This document shows positions 25,885 to 33,448 of a stretch of 43,233 nucleotides of DNA, in pieces; within the stretch, counting starts at the first letter, position 1, and every line of letters starts with the position of its first letter. The position numbers and the translations under genes were made by a program. This DNA comes from CAIYHK01 sp964638795. Lineage in GTDB: Bacteria; Actinomycetota; Acidimicrobiia; Acidimicrobiales; Ilumatobacteraceae. Below the pieces are notes generated by a model that saw nothing but the letters and a program-made list of their open reading frames with translations, made no database searches and was not told the DNA's origin. The stretch is taken from positions 1 through 43,233 of the forward strand of contig CAZXAX010000010.1 in the NCBI GenBank assembly GCA_964638795.1, given 5' to 3'.

Positions 25885-26199
25885 ATGGCACCGCCAAAGA
25901 GAAAGACCGGGGGTCGCGTTACACCCAAAGGCACAAAGCCTGGTGACGCACCTGCTTCACACCGTGGAGACTCCTCGCATCCCGAGGCGTCCTCGCGATA
26001 CACCCCGCCGATTCCTACCTATATGAAGGAAAGCCCGCGGTGGGTGCCGATACTGATGTTCGCTCTGCTCGGCCTCGGCGCGCTTGTGATTTTGTTGTAT
26101 TACATGGGTGCAGTGCCTGGCGGGCGTAGCAACTGGTACCTGTTCAGCGGGCTTGGCCTGGTTTTGGGCGGATTGTTCACAGCCACGCAGTATCGATAA
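25885..26199 (+). CDS. crgA: Cell division protein CrgA
   Basis: 104 residues. The N-terminal half is a basic, Pro-rich tail. The membrane part starts with SPRWVPILMFALLGLGALV, then a short loop and NWYLFSGLGLVLGGLFTATQ. This two-helix layout and the conserved SPxWVP and NWY are the CrgA signature. CrgA binds FtsZ, PBPs and CwsA and helps place septal wall synthesis. Location next to pabA (trpG) and pknB is the same as in Mycobacterium. Confidence 0.92.
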   Translation: MAPPKRKTGGRVTPKGTKPGDAPASHRGDSSHPEASSRYTPPIPTYMKESPRWVPILMFALLGLGALVILLYYMGAVPGGRSNWYLFSGLGLVLGGLFTATQYR

Positions 26200-26261
26200 C
26201 GGTCAAAATCTGCCAAACCCTTACGTCGGTGAAACTACATCGATGTATTTAAACCACAGAG

Positions 26262-26282
26262 TTTTCCACAGGCTGTGGATTT
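26262..26282. promoter_or_regulatory. Inverted pair of DnaA-box-like sequences
   Basis: TTTTCCACA (26262-26270) fits the TTWTNCACA DnaA box exactly. On the other strand 26274-26282 reads AAATCCACA, 7 of 9 to TTATCCACA. The core TCCACAG-G-CTGTGGA (26265-26279) is a perfect palindrome. It lies in the 83-bp gap between the 3' ends of crgA and the next gene, so it could also form a weak terminator hairpin, although no U tract follows on either strand. Confidence 0.4.
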
Positions 26283-26546
26283 CTAGTCGATCGGGGCGAC
26301 GAGATCCATGTCCTCAAGACAGTGTTTTGGCGGCGGTGGATCCTCGTCTGGCGCCATCACCATTCGTAGTTCGACGCCACAGACACCGCAGCGATATCGA
26401 ACGTTGATCCTGCGCATCTCTCCAGAAGGGGGCGGTGGCGGAAGCGAAGTTGTCATGGAACGCAACATGCCAATACCCACTTTCCAGATAAACAAGAACA
26501 GCACCACCCCACCTAAAAACCAGATGATGGTGGAGAACGCTGGCAT
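26283..26546 (-). CDS. Small membrane protein with zinc-ribbon-like C-terminus
   Basis: 87 residues. One N-terminal membrane helix (about 5-29) is followed by a Pro-rich stretch and a C-terminal part with YRCGVCGVELRM and a later PKHCLEDM, giving three cysteines plus a possible His ligand. This resembles small zinc-ribbon proteins found in actinobacteria. Function unknown. It starts 4 bases after the stop of the thiolase gene on the same strand, so it is probably the last gene of that transcript. Confidence 0.7.
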   Translation of the reverse strand: MPAFSTIIWFLGGVVLFLFIWKVGIGMLRSMTTSLPPPPPSGEMRRINVRYRCGVCGVELRMVMAPDEDPPPPKHCLEDMDLVAPID

Positions 26547-26550
26547 TTAT

Positions 26551-27717
26551 CTAAAGGCGCTCGATGATGGTGGCGTTGGCCATGCCGCCGCCTTCACACA
26601 TGGTTTGCAGACCAAAGCGTCCGCCAGTGCGCTCAAGTTCATTCAAGAGTGTTGACAAAAGACGAGTACCTGAACAACCAAGTGGATGACCAAGTGCGAT
26701 GGCACCACCGTTCACATTGACCTTTTCCATATCTGGACGAAGCTCTTTTTCCCAAGCCAGGATCACAGAAGCAAAGGCTTCGTTGATTTCGATCAGATCC
26801 ATCTGGTCGATGGTCATACCAGCGCGCTCCAGCACTTTCTTCGTGGCTGGAATTGGCGCGGTGAGCATCATGCGTGCATCATCACCGGCGAGAGCAAAAT
26901 TCACAAACCGAGCGCGTGGCTTCAAGCCGAGCTGCTTCGCTTTTGATTCGCTCATGATGAGAGTTGCCGATGAACCATCGGTGATCTGTGATGAGTTACC
27001 AGCAGTAACGCGACCACCTTCTTCTTCGGAGCGGAAGACTGGCTTCAACGCACCAAGTGATTCCATCGATGACGCACGAATGCCCTCATCGGTAGTCATC
27101 AAGTTGCCTTCGGCGTCGAGGATCGGCAGGATTTCGCGCTCGAAACGACCTTCTTGGGTGGCGCGAGCGGCGTTGTTTTGTGACCGCAGTGCGAAGCGAT
27201 CGAGGTCATCGCGTGTGAGTCCCCATTTGTCGGCAATCAATTCGGCAGACACGCCCTGTGGAACGAGGCCACCTTCAGATGCATAGCGGAGTCCAACCTG
27301 AGGACCGAATGGAAGTCCGTACTTACCATCAGCCATTGAAGAACCCATTGGCACTCGTGTCATTGCTTCGATGCCAGATGCAATCACCACATCGTATGCA
27401 CCTGCCATCACGCCTTGTGCTGCGAAGTGCGCAGCTTGTTGGCTTGAGCCACACTGACGATCAATTGTGGTTGCAGGAACGGTGTCAGGAAAACCAGCGG
27501 CAAGAACAGCGTTGCGTGCGATGTTTGTGCTCTGCTCGCCCACCTGCATAACACAGCCCATAATCACATCGTCGATAAGTGCAGGATCAATGCCTGTACG
27601 ACTGACGAGTGCTTTCAGCGTTTCCGCAGCGAGATCAACTGCGTGCCACTCCTTAAGTTTTCCGTTACGGCGTCCAAGTGGCGTGCGGATGGTGTCGATG
27701 ATTACTGCGGTTTCCAT
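26551..27717 (-). CDS. Acetyl-CoA acetyltransferase (thiolase)
   Basis: 388 residues, the full thiolase length. The acyl-binding Cys is C89 in DRQCGSSQQA. The C-terminal catalytic motifs are NVNGGAIALGHPLGCSGTR with the base His, and CEGGGMANA with the second Cys. It works in fatty-acid beta-oxidation or in acetoacetyl-CoA formation; the sequence alone does not decide. ATG at 27717 has a GGGAGGAA ribosome site 4-5 bases upstream. An inverted repeat at 27749-27764 lies in its promoter region. Confidence 0.95.
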   Translation of the reverse strand: METAVIIDTIRTPLGRRNGKLKEWHAVDLAAETLKALVSRTGIDPALIDDVIMGCVMQVGEQSTNIARNAVLAAGFPDTVPATTIDRQCGSSQQAAHFAAQGVMAGAYDVVIASGIEAMTRVPMGSSMADGKYGLPFGPQVGLRYASEGGLVPQGVSAELIADKWGLTRDDLDRFALRSQNNAARATQEGRFEREILPILDAEGNLMTTDEGIRASSMESLGALKPVFRSEEEGGRVTAGNSSQITDGSSATLIMSESKAKQLGLKPRARFVNFALAGDDARMMLTAPIPATKKVLERAGMTIDQMDLIEINEAFASVILAWEKELRPDMEKVNVNGGAIALGHPLGCSGTRLLSTLLNELERTGGRFGLQTMCEGGGMANATIIERL

Positions 27718-27748
27718 GGGTTCCTCCCGAATAGACAGACACGAGTTT

Positions 27749-27764
27749 GCTACCGCTGGGTAGC
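27749..27764. promoter_or_regulatory. Inverted repeat upstream of the thiolase gene
   Basis: GCTACC-N4-GGTAGC lies 32 bases upstream of the thiolase start, near where a -35 element would sit for a TCTATT-like -10 at 27730-27735 (minus strand). It may be an operator or the terminator stem of the upstream flavoprotein gene; no U tract follows. Confidence 0.3.
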
Positions 27765-27783
27765 CAGCACAAAACCCGTTGAG

Positions 27784-29013
27784 TTAAGCCAACAATGCCT
27801 TTAGTTGGCTTATTCCATCGGTAAAGCTCGGCTTCGAGGCGAGGATGGCTTTCGAAAGCATTACGGGCTTGGGCATAGACAACCCCAAGACCCCGCAAAG
27901 CCTTCCGCCGTGCCCATATGCAGCAATGAGTTTTCCCTCGTCCATCGATCCGGCGATGATCTCAACTTCATCCTCAGCATGGCTACGACCCATGAATTGG
28001 ATTCGCTTGTCGAACTGGTCGCTCCAAAAGAAAGGGACGCTCTCAAACGGGGTCGTCGGCTCTCCCTTGGACACAGCGAGCAAATTGTTCGCTGCAGCCA
28101 CTCCTTGCTCAACCGCGTTGGTCCAATGCTCAATTCTCATCAGTTCAGGTGCGGCCGAATCACCGACCGCGGCATTAGGCCAACGAACAACATCACCTGC
28201 TGCAAACACTTCTTTGACACCAACATTCAGATATGCATCACAGACAATTCCGTTGTCCAAAGTAAGACCGCTGCCTTCAAGCCACTCTGTATTGGGTGTA
28301 ACACCAACACCAACTACGACTACATCAGCGTTGACGTTTTCACCATTAACAACAACTGCGGTGACACGGCCTGCATTTTCTACGAACCCTTCGACTTTCA
28401 CCCCGCAACGCACATCGACACCCTTGTCACGATGAAATTCGGCGAAGGCGCTTCCCATCTGCTCACCGAGTCCGCGAATCAAAGGTGCAGGAAGGCCTTC
28501 AAGCACCGTTACCTCACAGCCAAGATTTTTCGCCGTTGATGCAACTTCAAGCCCAATAAAGCCAGCTCCGATCACGAGGACTTTGGCATCGGGCGCCAAC
28601 AGGCCACGCAACTGATGGGCATCCTTCAGTGTGCGCAACATGACCACGTTGTCGGCTGATGGTTGCCCTGGCAAAGCTCGGACTCGGCAACCAGTGGCAA
28701 TGATTAACCCGTCGTAATTGAGCTGCTCTCCATTGCTCAAGCCAAGCATTTTTGTGTCTGTGTGCAAAGAAGTTGCCTCGACACCATTTTTGAAATCAAT
28801 GTTTAACGATTGAAGATCATCGCCCTTGCGTAACGCAATCCGTTCGTCGTCCCAATTGTCACTTAGAAATCGCTTTGACAATGGTGGCCGGTCATAAGGC
28901 GCACCGGTCTCGGCATTAATCATGGTGATTCGTCCTGCGTATCCACCGACTCTCAGCGTTTCACTCGCCCTTAATCCCGCGAGGCTCGAGCCCACAACAA
29001 TCACATGATTCAT
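27784..29013 (-). CDS. FAD-dependent ferredoxin/rubredoxin reductase-type oxidoreductase
   Basis: 409 residues. It has an FAD-binding start IVVGSSLAGLRASE and an NAD(P)H-binding motif VIGAGFIGLEVASTA, then VFAAGDVVRW near the flavin end. The layout matches ferredoxin-reductase components of Rieske or P450 systems (HcaD-like) with a C-terminal reductase domain. It probably passes electrons from NAD(P)H to a ferredoxin; no ferredoxin gene is adjacent. TAGTTT ends 6 bases before the ATG, so a leaderless transcript is likely. It is divergent from a TetR regulator that may control it. Confidence 0.9.
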   Translation of the reverse strand: MNHVIVVGSSLAGLRASETLRVGGYAGRITMINAETGAPYDRPPLSKRFLSDNWDDERIALRKGDDLQSLNIDFKNGVEATSLHTDTKMLGLSNGEQLNYDGLIIATGCRVRALPGQPSADNVVMLRTLKDAHQLRGLLAPDAKVLVIGAGFIGLEVASTAKNLGCEVTVLEGLPAPLIRGLGEQMGSAFAEFHRDKGVDVRCGVKVEGFVENAGRVTAVVVNGENVNADVVVVGVGVTPNTEWLEGSGLTLDNGIVCDAYLNVGVKEVFAAGDVVRWPNAAVGDSAAPELMRIEHWTNAVEQGVAAANNLLAVSKGEPTTPFESVPFFWSDQFDKRIQFMGRSHAEDEVEIIAGSMDEGKLIAAYGHGGRLCGVLGLSMPKPVMLSKAILASKPSFTDGISQLKALLA

Positions 29014-29051
29014 GACAAGAAACTAATCGTTCACCCATAGACTTTCCTCCT
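29014..29051. promoter_or_regulatory. Divergent promoter region, flavoprotein and TetR regulator
   Basis: 38 bases hold two facing candidate -10 boxes: TAGTTT on the minus strand (29020-29025), 6 bases before the flavoprotein ATG, and TAGACT on the plus strand (29038-29043), 8 bases before the TetR GTG. The regulator probably acts here on both genes. Confidence 0.5.
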
Positions 29052-29684
29052 GTGAACGGTTCCAGCGATCAGGACACTGGGCTGCGGATTCTTGATGTCG
29101 CTGAAGAAATCCTCGAGCGAGTAGGTGAGCCCAATTTGCGGGTGGCCGATGTGGCAGAAAAATGCGGCATTGCAATTGGACTCATCTATCACTATTACCG
29201 AGATCGTTCGGCGCTAGTTGCAGCTGTGCGCTTGCGTCAATACACCCGCAATGTTGAGGCTGACATTGAAGCCATGAGTGCACTCCAGCAATCTGGTGCC
29301 AACCCGGCCGACGTTTATGCAGTCACACAAGAAACGATCGGCAACCTCCAAAGTGAGGCCCGACGCAAAGCCCGGCGCGAACGCATTGCCGTACTTTCCG
29401 CAACGCAACACAATGAGGTGCTGCGCGAAGCTGTTCGCGCATCGCAACAACAATTGAATGACCGAATCGTTGCCGTGGTTACCCACTACCAGGAGATTGG
29501 TTTCGTAGACAGATCAATTGACCCAAAGGCTGTGGCGCTTTTCCTTGAGGCGCTCCCGTTGGGACTCGCGATTCTTGACGCCAACCCAGATACGGCTCCG
29601 GCTCAGGATGCCTGGGACCACATGCTGTCTGGGATGTTGGAGTACCTCGTGGCCCCACCGCCGAAGTCAGCACCTAAGCATTGA
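29052..29684 (+). CDS. TetR-family transcriptional regulator
   Basis: 210 residues. The N-terminal helix-turn-helix (about 8-55) has ILDVAEEILERVG and VAEKCGIAIGLIYHYYRDRS, the TetR recognition pattern. The remainder is a helical ligand-binding domain I cannot assign. GTG start with no ribosome site but a TAGACT box 8 bases before it. By position it is likely to repress the divergent flavoprotein and itself; the inducer is unknown. Confidence 0.9.
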   Translation: MNGSSDQDTGLRILDVAEEILERVGEPNLRVADVAEKCGIAIGLIYHYYRDRSALVAAVRLRQYTRNVEADIEAMSALQQSGANPADVYAVTQETIGNLQSEARRKARRERIAVLSATQHNEVLREAVRASQQQLNDRIVAVVTHYQEIGFVDRSIDPKAVALFLEALPLGLAILDANPDTAPAQDAWDHMLSGMLEYLVAPPPKSAPKH

Positions 29685-29737
29685 CCCCTTGAAAATTTTT
29701 TAATAGCCTCAAGTCGTCTAATTCTTGGGGGTATTTG

Positions 29738-31558
29738 ATGATTCATCGCGCAATCAAATCAAGGTTCTTGGCCATAGGGGCAGCCGCGGTCTTGGTCGGC
29801 ATGATCCCCACCGCGATGACCTCGGCCCAGGTGGAACCATCTGTCACCACGGTAAGCATCAAGGGAAGTATCGGGGCCGGGCGCAATGGATGGAAGGTGT
29901 TCCTCGTTGATCGCAACGGCAAGACCCGAATCGCCAACGTCAATTCTTCGGGGGCATTCGAATTCAATCGGCTGCGCCCGTTATCAATCAAAAAATCAAC
30001 ACTGCATGTGATTGACAACGCCAACCGATACATCGGGCCGATCGTGTTCGCGAAAGAGAAAATTGGTGCGGCGTGGTGTGCGCACCAACAACTATCAGGT
30101 GAGCAGATCGTAGGTGCACGTTTCACAAAAATTGGACGCGGGTTCGTCGCCGCGAACAGCATCGGATCCAGCAAATACATGCGTGCTGCGAGCAAAGCAA
30201 CAGTAAGTGGTGTTCCAGTTGGTGCAGCTTCGGGCGGCATCGTCACGCTTCGGAGTAGTGATCAGCAAGCGTGCAACGCAACACGTCTTGGCAAAACAGC
30301 GTCAATAAGTGCAATGGTCGGAGAAGAATTAGTTGGTCTCGGAGACGACACAGATGACGACGGTTTGCCCAATGCTTTCGATGCCGATGACGACGGCGAT
30401 CGCATTATTGACGCATCGGACCCCACAACTGCCAACACAACCGCAGCGATGAACCCCTGGGTGGCACTGCGGAGCAGTGACTACTCGTTCAATGCAAACC
30501 TTGATCCAGATCTCTCCGAAGAAAAGATTGTTGCCACTCTCGGTGCAAGTGACAACTACGTGATTCAGTTCTTTGTTGGTAATCGCAACTTGTTTCCCAA
30601 CGGTCGTGATGAGGGATTCGATGTCGACGCCACGATCAACGACATCAAATGGGTTTACGTTGATTGTGGCGAGCTTGTCTATTGCGGTGGTGAATCGCCA
30701 ACAGCAATCAATGGCATGACCCACGATTCGGCGATGGGTAACTCCACTCTGTGGAACACGTACCAAGGCGGTTGGGCCGTGGAAAACGGTGGTTCACAGA
30801 GCCTTACCTTGGATCCCGATGCTGATTTTGGAATCGTCCCTGAAAGTGAACACATCGGAAATGCTCTTTGGGCAATGAATCGCGCGAATGGGCCAGAGCG
30901 AATTTTTTGGCGTGCCTCTGTGTTTCCCGATCAAGGCTCGGACACGTTGTCTACTGTGCGGCCTGGCGATGTGTTTACGCTCAATTTTTCACTCAACGGC
31001 GCAATCAATTCACTCGCGATGATGCTGAACCCGCACGCAGTGACCATCCCCGGATTGAAAACTGTGAACTCGATCAACTACGAAGGCAGCGCGATCTTCA
31101 CTGACGATAACGACAAGGTCGCTTTCAGCGTTTACCGGCCACAGCGCCTGGTCAGCGGTGCAGAGGTTGGAGGCGGTGCGGGGAACAAGTTCATGGATCT
31201 CGGCGGAATGCAATACGGGCTCAGCCTTTCCATCATGGGCCGCAACAGTTTCAGTTGCCCGGCAGCGTCCTACACGGAACTCGGTAACGTCACCCGTCAA
31301 ACCGGTTTGCCTGTTGGAGTTGGCTGGCCGCTTCTTGACCAAACCACCACCGACTCAGCGAGCAGTGCGTCCAATTCAACAGTTGACTTCACCCTCAATG
31401 TCCGCGCATGTGTACAGGCAGCAGATGAGGAGTGGGGCAGCAATTACTGGGGATCAGCGTCCTCGTTTAATTTCGAGTTGGCTGCAGCCGGCACCCAGCT
31501 CACCGGTGGGGCAAACAACAGTGCACTGCAACTGACCATCGTCACAGCACCTAATTGA
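29738..31558 (+). CDS. Large secreted protein with Asp-rich Ca-binding-like repeat
   Basis: 606 residues from the ATG at 29738; the TTG just before it also reads in frame, but the GGGGG ribosome site fits the ATG. The N-terminus (about 1-31) is a signal peptide ending AMTSAQ. An early Ig-like/CNA-B-type beta segment follows (about 40-95). A short Asp-rich stretch near 203-229 (DDTDDDGLPNAFDADDDGD) matches thrombospondin type-3 repeats, which bind calcium. The rest is beta-rich and I do not recognise it. There are few cysteines and no sortase signal. Probably a surface or released structural protein. Confidence 0.75.
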   Translation: MIHRAIKSRFLAIGAAAVLVGMIPTAMTSAQVEPSVTTVSIKGSIGAGRNGWKVFLVDRNGKTRIANVNSSGAFEFNRLRPLSIKKSTLHVIDNANRYIGPIVFAKEKIGAAWCAHQQLSGEQIVGARFTKIGRGFVAANSIGSSKYMRAASKATVSGVPVGAASGGIVTLRSSDQQACNATRLGKTASISAMVGEELVGLGDDTDDDGLPNAFDADDDGDRIIDASDPTTANTTAAMNPWVALRSSDYSFNANLDPDLSEEKIVATLGASDNYVIQFFVGNRNLFPNGRDEGFDVDATINDIKWVYVDCGELVYCGGESPTAINGMTHDSAMGNSTLWNTYQGGWAVENGGSQSLTLDPDADFGIVPESEHIGNALWAMNRANGPERIFWRASVFPDQGSDTLSTVRPGDVFTLNFSLNGAINSLAMMLNPHAVTIPGLKTVNSINYEGSAIFTDDNDKVAFSVYRPQRLVSGAEVGGGAGNKFMDLGGMQYGLSLSIMGRNSFSCPAASYTELGNVTRQTGLPVGVGWPLLDQTTTDSASSASNSTVDFTLNVRACVQAADEEWGSNYWGSASSFNFELAAAGTQLTGGANNSALQLTIVTAPN

Positions 31559-31566
31559 GGATTCAG

Positions 31567-31642
31567 TGGTGGAGACGATGGGAATCGAACCCACAACCCC
31601 CTGCTTGCAAAGCAGGTGCTCTGCCAATTGAGCTACGTCCCC
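31567..31642 (-). tRNA. tRNA-Ala (anticodon TGC)
   Basis: The minus-strand acceptor stem GGGGACG/CGTCTCC is at 31636-31642 and 31571-31577. The anticodon stem CCTGC/GCAGG closes loop TTTGCAA, giving TGC. Discriminator A and encoded CCA (31567-31569). Confidence 0.96.
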
Positions 31643-31730
31643 GCACGGGGCTTCACCACGATAGCGGTGAATGGCAAGTGAATACCAAGTAGATCGCTAA
31701 TACTTGCCGATTCGCAAAAGGCACTAGGGG

Positions 31731-31736
31731 TAACCT
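31731..31736 (+). promoter_or_regulatory. Candidate -10 box of the MgtE-N/CBS gene
   Basis: TAACCT ends 6 bases before the ATG at 31743. No ribosome site is seen in the intervening bases. Confidence 0.4.
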
Positions 31737-31742
31737 CGTTTT

Positions 31743-32969
31743 ATGGCTGGCGAACTCATTTATGCATTCCGTGTGATGCGCTTGCCGTTGCTCGACGCTG
31801 GCGGGGCGCCGATCGGTCGGCTAGAGGACATCGTTGTGGTCCCTGGCCGTACCGCTAGTGCCCCACGTGTGGTCGGATTTGTTGCCACGAGCCAGCGCCG
31901 GCGCATATTCGTCAATGCCAATCGAGTTGCATCGCTTGGCAGCGATGGTGCTCGTTTGCGTTCCTGGGACGTCGACCTCAACCCCTTCAAGGCTCGCCCA
32001 GGTGAACGACTGGTTGGATCTGAGATCATTGATCGCCGCATTGCAGACGAGACCGTGAGTGATGTCGCCTTGCGACAGGTGCCGGACCCGAAAGTTGTGC
32101 GCTGGGAAATTGCAAAGGTGCGGCTGGCAAAAAAGAGCACCCTGTTCGCCCGCCGTCCGAGTTTCCGGCTAGTTGATTGGAACGAAGTCAGCACCCTGTT
32201 TGCTGCCGGTACCGAGATGCAAGCTGAAGCGGCTCGTTTGCACGACATGCACCCATCCGATGTGGCCGCGGTAGTGCGTGCTCTTCCGTTGCAACAGCGC
32301 AAACAGTTAGCCGAGGTTATGGACGACGATCGTCTGGCTGACCTTCTGGAGGAATTGCCTGAGGCTGAACAGTTGCGCCTCATTGAAGGGCTTGATCTTG
32401 ATCGTCTTGTAAACGTGCTTGACGAGATGGAATATGACGACCTCGCCGACCTCCTCGCCGAGATGCCCGGTGAACAGAGAACACGCGTTCTTGATGCAAT
32501 GGACGAAGACGATGCTGAGGTGATGCGCCAGTTGTTGTCTTATGCAGAGGGCACCGCGGGTTCACTAATGACGCCCGAAATCATCGTGTTGCCACCCACC
32601 TCCACAGTCGCCGAAGCGTTAGCGATGATTCGTGACCCCGACTGGTTGGTCTCAGTGGCTGCCCAGGTTTTCGTCACCCAAATGCCATTGCGCCCACCGA
32701 CTGGTCGTTATCTCGGTGTGGTTCATTTTCAGCGATTGCTTCGCGAACCACCGAGCACTGAACTTGGACGTTGCCTTGAAGAAGAGCCAACGATTTCAGC
32801 AACCACCCCAGAACGCGAAGTTGCCGAGCGTCTTGCTTCTTACAACATGATGGCCATTGGGGTCACCGATGAGGTTGGTCGTCTGCTTGGCGCAATTACG
32901 GTTGACGACGTTCTTGACCGTGCACTTCCAGCTGACTGGCGTCAGCGTCGCAGGGGTGGTGCATTATGA
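31743..32969 (+). CDS. PRC-barrel / MgtE N-domain / CBS protein without channel
   Basis: 408 residues. It opens with a PRC-barrel-like segment (about 1-60, LPLLDAGGAPIGRLEDIVVV), then an MgtE intracellular N domain (about 180-275) with repeats such as LADLLEELPEAEQ and LADLLAEMPGEQR, and two CBS domains (about 276-395; SLMTPEIIVLPP, then AIGVTDEVGRLLGAITVDDVL). The membrane pore of MgtE is absent, so this is a soluble sensor or regulator and not a transporter itself. The CBS and N domains of MgtE bind magnesium. It overlaps the next (DUF1003) gene by 4 bases, a pairing known in actinobacteria. Confidence 0.85.
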   Translation: MAGELIYAFRVMRLPLLDAGGAPIGRLEDIVVVPGRTASAPRVVGFVATSQRRRIFVNANRVASLGSDGARLRSWDVDLNPFKARPGERLVGSEIIDRRIADETVSDVALRQVPDPKVVRWEIAKVRLAKKSTLFARRPSFRLVDWNEVSTLFAAGTEMQAEAARLHDMHPSDVAAVVRALPLQQRKQLAEVMDDDRLADLLEELPEAEQLRLIEGLDLDRLVNVLDEMEYDDLADLLAEMPGEQRTRVLDAMDEDDAEVMRQLLSYAEGTAGSLMTPEIIVLPPTSTVAEALAMIRDPDWLVSVAAQVFVTQMPLRPPTGRYLGVVHFQRLLREPPSTELGRCLEEEPTISATTPEREVAERLASYNMMAIGVTDEVGRLLGAITVDDVLDRALPADWRQRRRGGAL

Positions 32970-33448
32970 GCCGCCGCGAAGACCTGAGCACTCCGCGTCA
33001 GCGTCGGCGTTTTGGTGTTCATTACGACCGTGAAGCCTTCGGTGCTTTTTCTGAATTAATTGCCCGAGCCCTTGGTACTGCTCGGTACCTCATCTTCCAG
33101 AGCTTTGTGTGTCTTTTCTGGCTGGCATGGAACATCGGTATGCCTGAGGAGTGGCGATTTGATCCAAACCCGTTTGGTGTTCTTACACTCGCACTTTCAC
33201 TGCAAGCCGCATACGCCGCTCCACTAATCCTTCTTGCGCAGAATCGTCAAGAAGACCGCGATCGTCAACAGTCAGAAGAGGACCGCGCAATGGCTGCGCG
33301 CACCCAGGCCGAAACGGAATATCTAACTCGTGAGTTGGCTGGTGTGCGCATGGCGTTGGCTGATGTTGTAACCATGGATGACCTACGTGAGCATCTTGAT
33401 CGACTCACAGTGGCAATTGAGAAGGTCGCCGAAAAACTCGATCACTGA
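32966..33448 (+). CDS. DUF1003 membrane protein
   Basis: 160 residues with two membrane helices (about 43-59 and 68-91) and a charged C-terminal coiled-coil-like tail (about 92-160, QNRQEDRDRQQSEEDRAM). The segment LTLALSLQAAYAAPLILLAQNRQ is the DUF1003 signature. Translationally coupled to the MgtE-N/CBS gene, which suggests a joint complex, perhaps gating or regulating ion transport. Reaction unknown. Its 3' end overlaps the convergent Fur gene by 7 bases. Confidence 0.88.
   Translation: MSRREDLSTPRQRRRFGVHYDREAFGAFSELIARALGTARYLIFQSFVCLFWLAWNIGMPEEWRFDPNPFGVLTLALSLQAAYAAPLILLAQNRQEDRDRQQSEEDRAMAARTQAETEYLTRELAGVRMALADVVTMDDLREHLDRLTVAIEKVAEKLDH

Noticed and set aside
26699..27286. 195-residue open frame on the plus strand
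   Set aside because: Antisense to the thiolase; low-complexity Ser/Arg-rich composition, no motif, and the thiolase explains the conservation.
27805..28539. 244-residue open frame on the plus strand
   Set aside because: Antisense to the flavoprotein, whose nucleotide-binding motifs are intact.
31760..32383. 207-residue open frame on the minus strand
   Set aside because: Antisense to the MgtE-N/CBS gene, which has clear domains; no motif of its own.
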